Source: Pseudomonadota bacterium
GTDB taxonomy: Bacteria > Desulfobacterota > Syntrophia > Syntrophales > JADFWA01
Direction: 5' to 3'
Length of the DNA stretch: 5,498 nt
Assembly (NCBI GenBank): GCA_030596145.1
Contig: JAUVKS010000142.1
Span: 1-5,498, forward strand
Position numbers and translations under genes: made by a program. The notes below the pieces were generated by a model, which searched no databases, was not told the origin of the DNA, and saw nothing but the letters and a program-made list of their open reading frames with translations. Shown here piece by piece: positions 4,967 through 5,498 of the stretch. Each line of letters starts with the position of its first letter. Within the stretch, counting starts at the first letter, position 1.

Positions 4967-5498
4967 ATATAAAAAAAGAGATAAAATACTTTATAATTCG
5001 AAACTTTTTGACTTTTTGTACCTATTACGCCCTCAATCTGTACACAAAGACGATCAGGCTTAAACTGGAAAATGAGGACGTGCTAAGAGAGCATCTGAAG
5101 AATAACGGTCATGTCATAATGTATAGCTGGCATCAGAGGTTTTTTGGGGGTTTTTGTCTGCCCAGGATATTTGGTGAAGCTCCTTGCATAATGATAAGTA
5201 GGAGCAGGGATGGGGATTTCATAGCCGATGTCGTCAGACGAGTCGGATGGATACCGATACGTGGATCGAGCTCGCGTGGAGGGAAAAAAGCATTGCAGGA
5301 AATGATTGCCGAGATGATTGAGAATCGCCTGGGATGTCATATCGTAGATGGCCCCACAGGCCCGCCACGTATTGTCAAACCGGGTCTTGTTATACTGGCA
5401 CAGAAATCCGGGGCTGCTCTTTGCCCCGGATACGTCTCTTACGAAAAACCCTGGATATTCAACAGCTGGGACAGATTCATGATCCCGAAACCCTTTAG
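4963..5498 (+). CDS. DUF374-family lysophospholipid acyltransferase-like protein, 3' end cut by the window
   Basis: At least 178 codons are present with no stop, so the gene runs past the window edge; the family is usually somewhat over 200 residues, so perhaps 30-50 are missing. The protein fits the DUF374 branch of the LPLAT acyltransferases, which move acyl chains onto lipids at the inner membrane. A hydrophobic N-terminal segment (about 8-28) would anchor it. Family-like motifs follow: SWHQR at 55-59 with candidate catalytic H57, SRSRDGDFIA at 79-88, RGSSSRGG at 100-107, DGPTGPPRIVKPG at 129-141 and SWDRFMIPKPF at 168-178. The ATG at 4963 has a weak ribosome binding site; the better site serves a mini-frame ending in an ATGA overlap. 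It begins 34 bases after the VWA lipoprotein gene and probably shares its transcript. Whether it serves lipid A, phospholipid or the lipoprotein partner cannot be told. Confidence 0.9.
   Translation, partial: MNIKKEIKYFIIRNFLTFCTYYALNLYTKTIRLKLENEDVLREHLKNNGHVIMYSWHQRFFGGFCLPRIFGEAPCIMISRSRDGDFIADVVRRVGWIPIRGSSSRGGKKALQEMIAEMIENRLGCHIVDGPTGPPRIVKPGLVILAQKSGAALCPGYVSYEKPWIFNSWDRFMIPKPF

Overview
The window reads as ordinary chromosome from a Gram-negative, anaerobe-like bacterium of moderate GC content. Desulfobacterota (the former Deltaproteobacteria) or a similar syntroph/sulfate reducer is my best guess. The reasons are an enoyl-CoA hydratase/isomerase next to a nitrilase-family amidase, a small conserved protein of a type I associate with that group, and a degenerate heptanucleotide tandem repeat. 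This is inference; the window holds no rRNA or marker protein, and I saw no transposase, phage gene or CRISPR array.

Left part (1-2171): a crotonase-fold protein best started at 61 is followed on the same strand, after 135 bases, by a carbon-nitrogen hydrolase with an intact Glu-Lys-Cys triad (994-1830). A 17-codon reading frame with a good ribosome binding site lies directly before the hydrolase, in the same frame, separated only by its TGA. The 3' end of the hydrolase gene runs into a heptanucleotide repeat (1801-1849) followed by inverted copies. Together they encode the last residues of the protein and form a terminator-like hairpin. A convergent 97-residue protein of unknown function (2171-1878, minus strand) has a textbook promoter and ribosome binding site.

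Middle (2172-2785): the only gene is a tRNA-Val with anticodon CAC and an encoded CCA end (2397-2471). It has a plausible close promoter and a strong hairpin just downstream. A near-consensus sigma70-type promoter at 2602-2630 then starts a leader of about 150 bases with two mutually exclusive small hairpins.

Right part (2786-5498): three genes on the plus strand with gaps of 31 and 34 bases look like one operon. They encode a multi-spanning membrane protein with a long charged helical region between its first two membrane segments, a lipoprotein with a von Willebrand factor A-like domain, and a DUF374-type lysophospholipid acyltransferase-like protein cut by the window end. The membrane protein and lipoprotein probably act together in the envelope. 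I do not recognise an established function for the pair, and it is the best candidate here for something undescribed.
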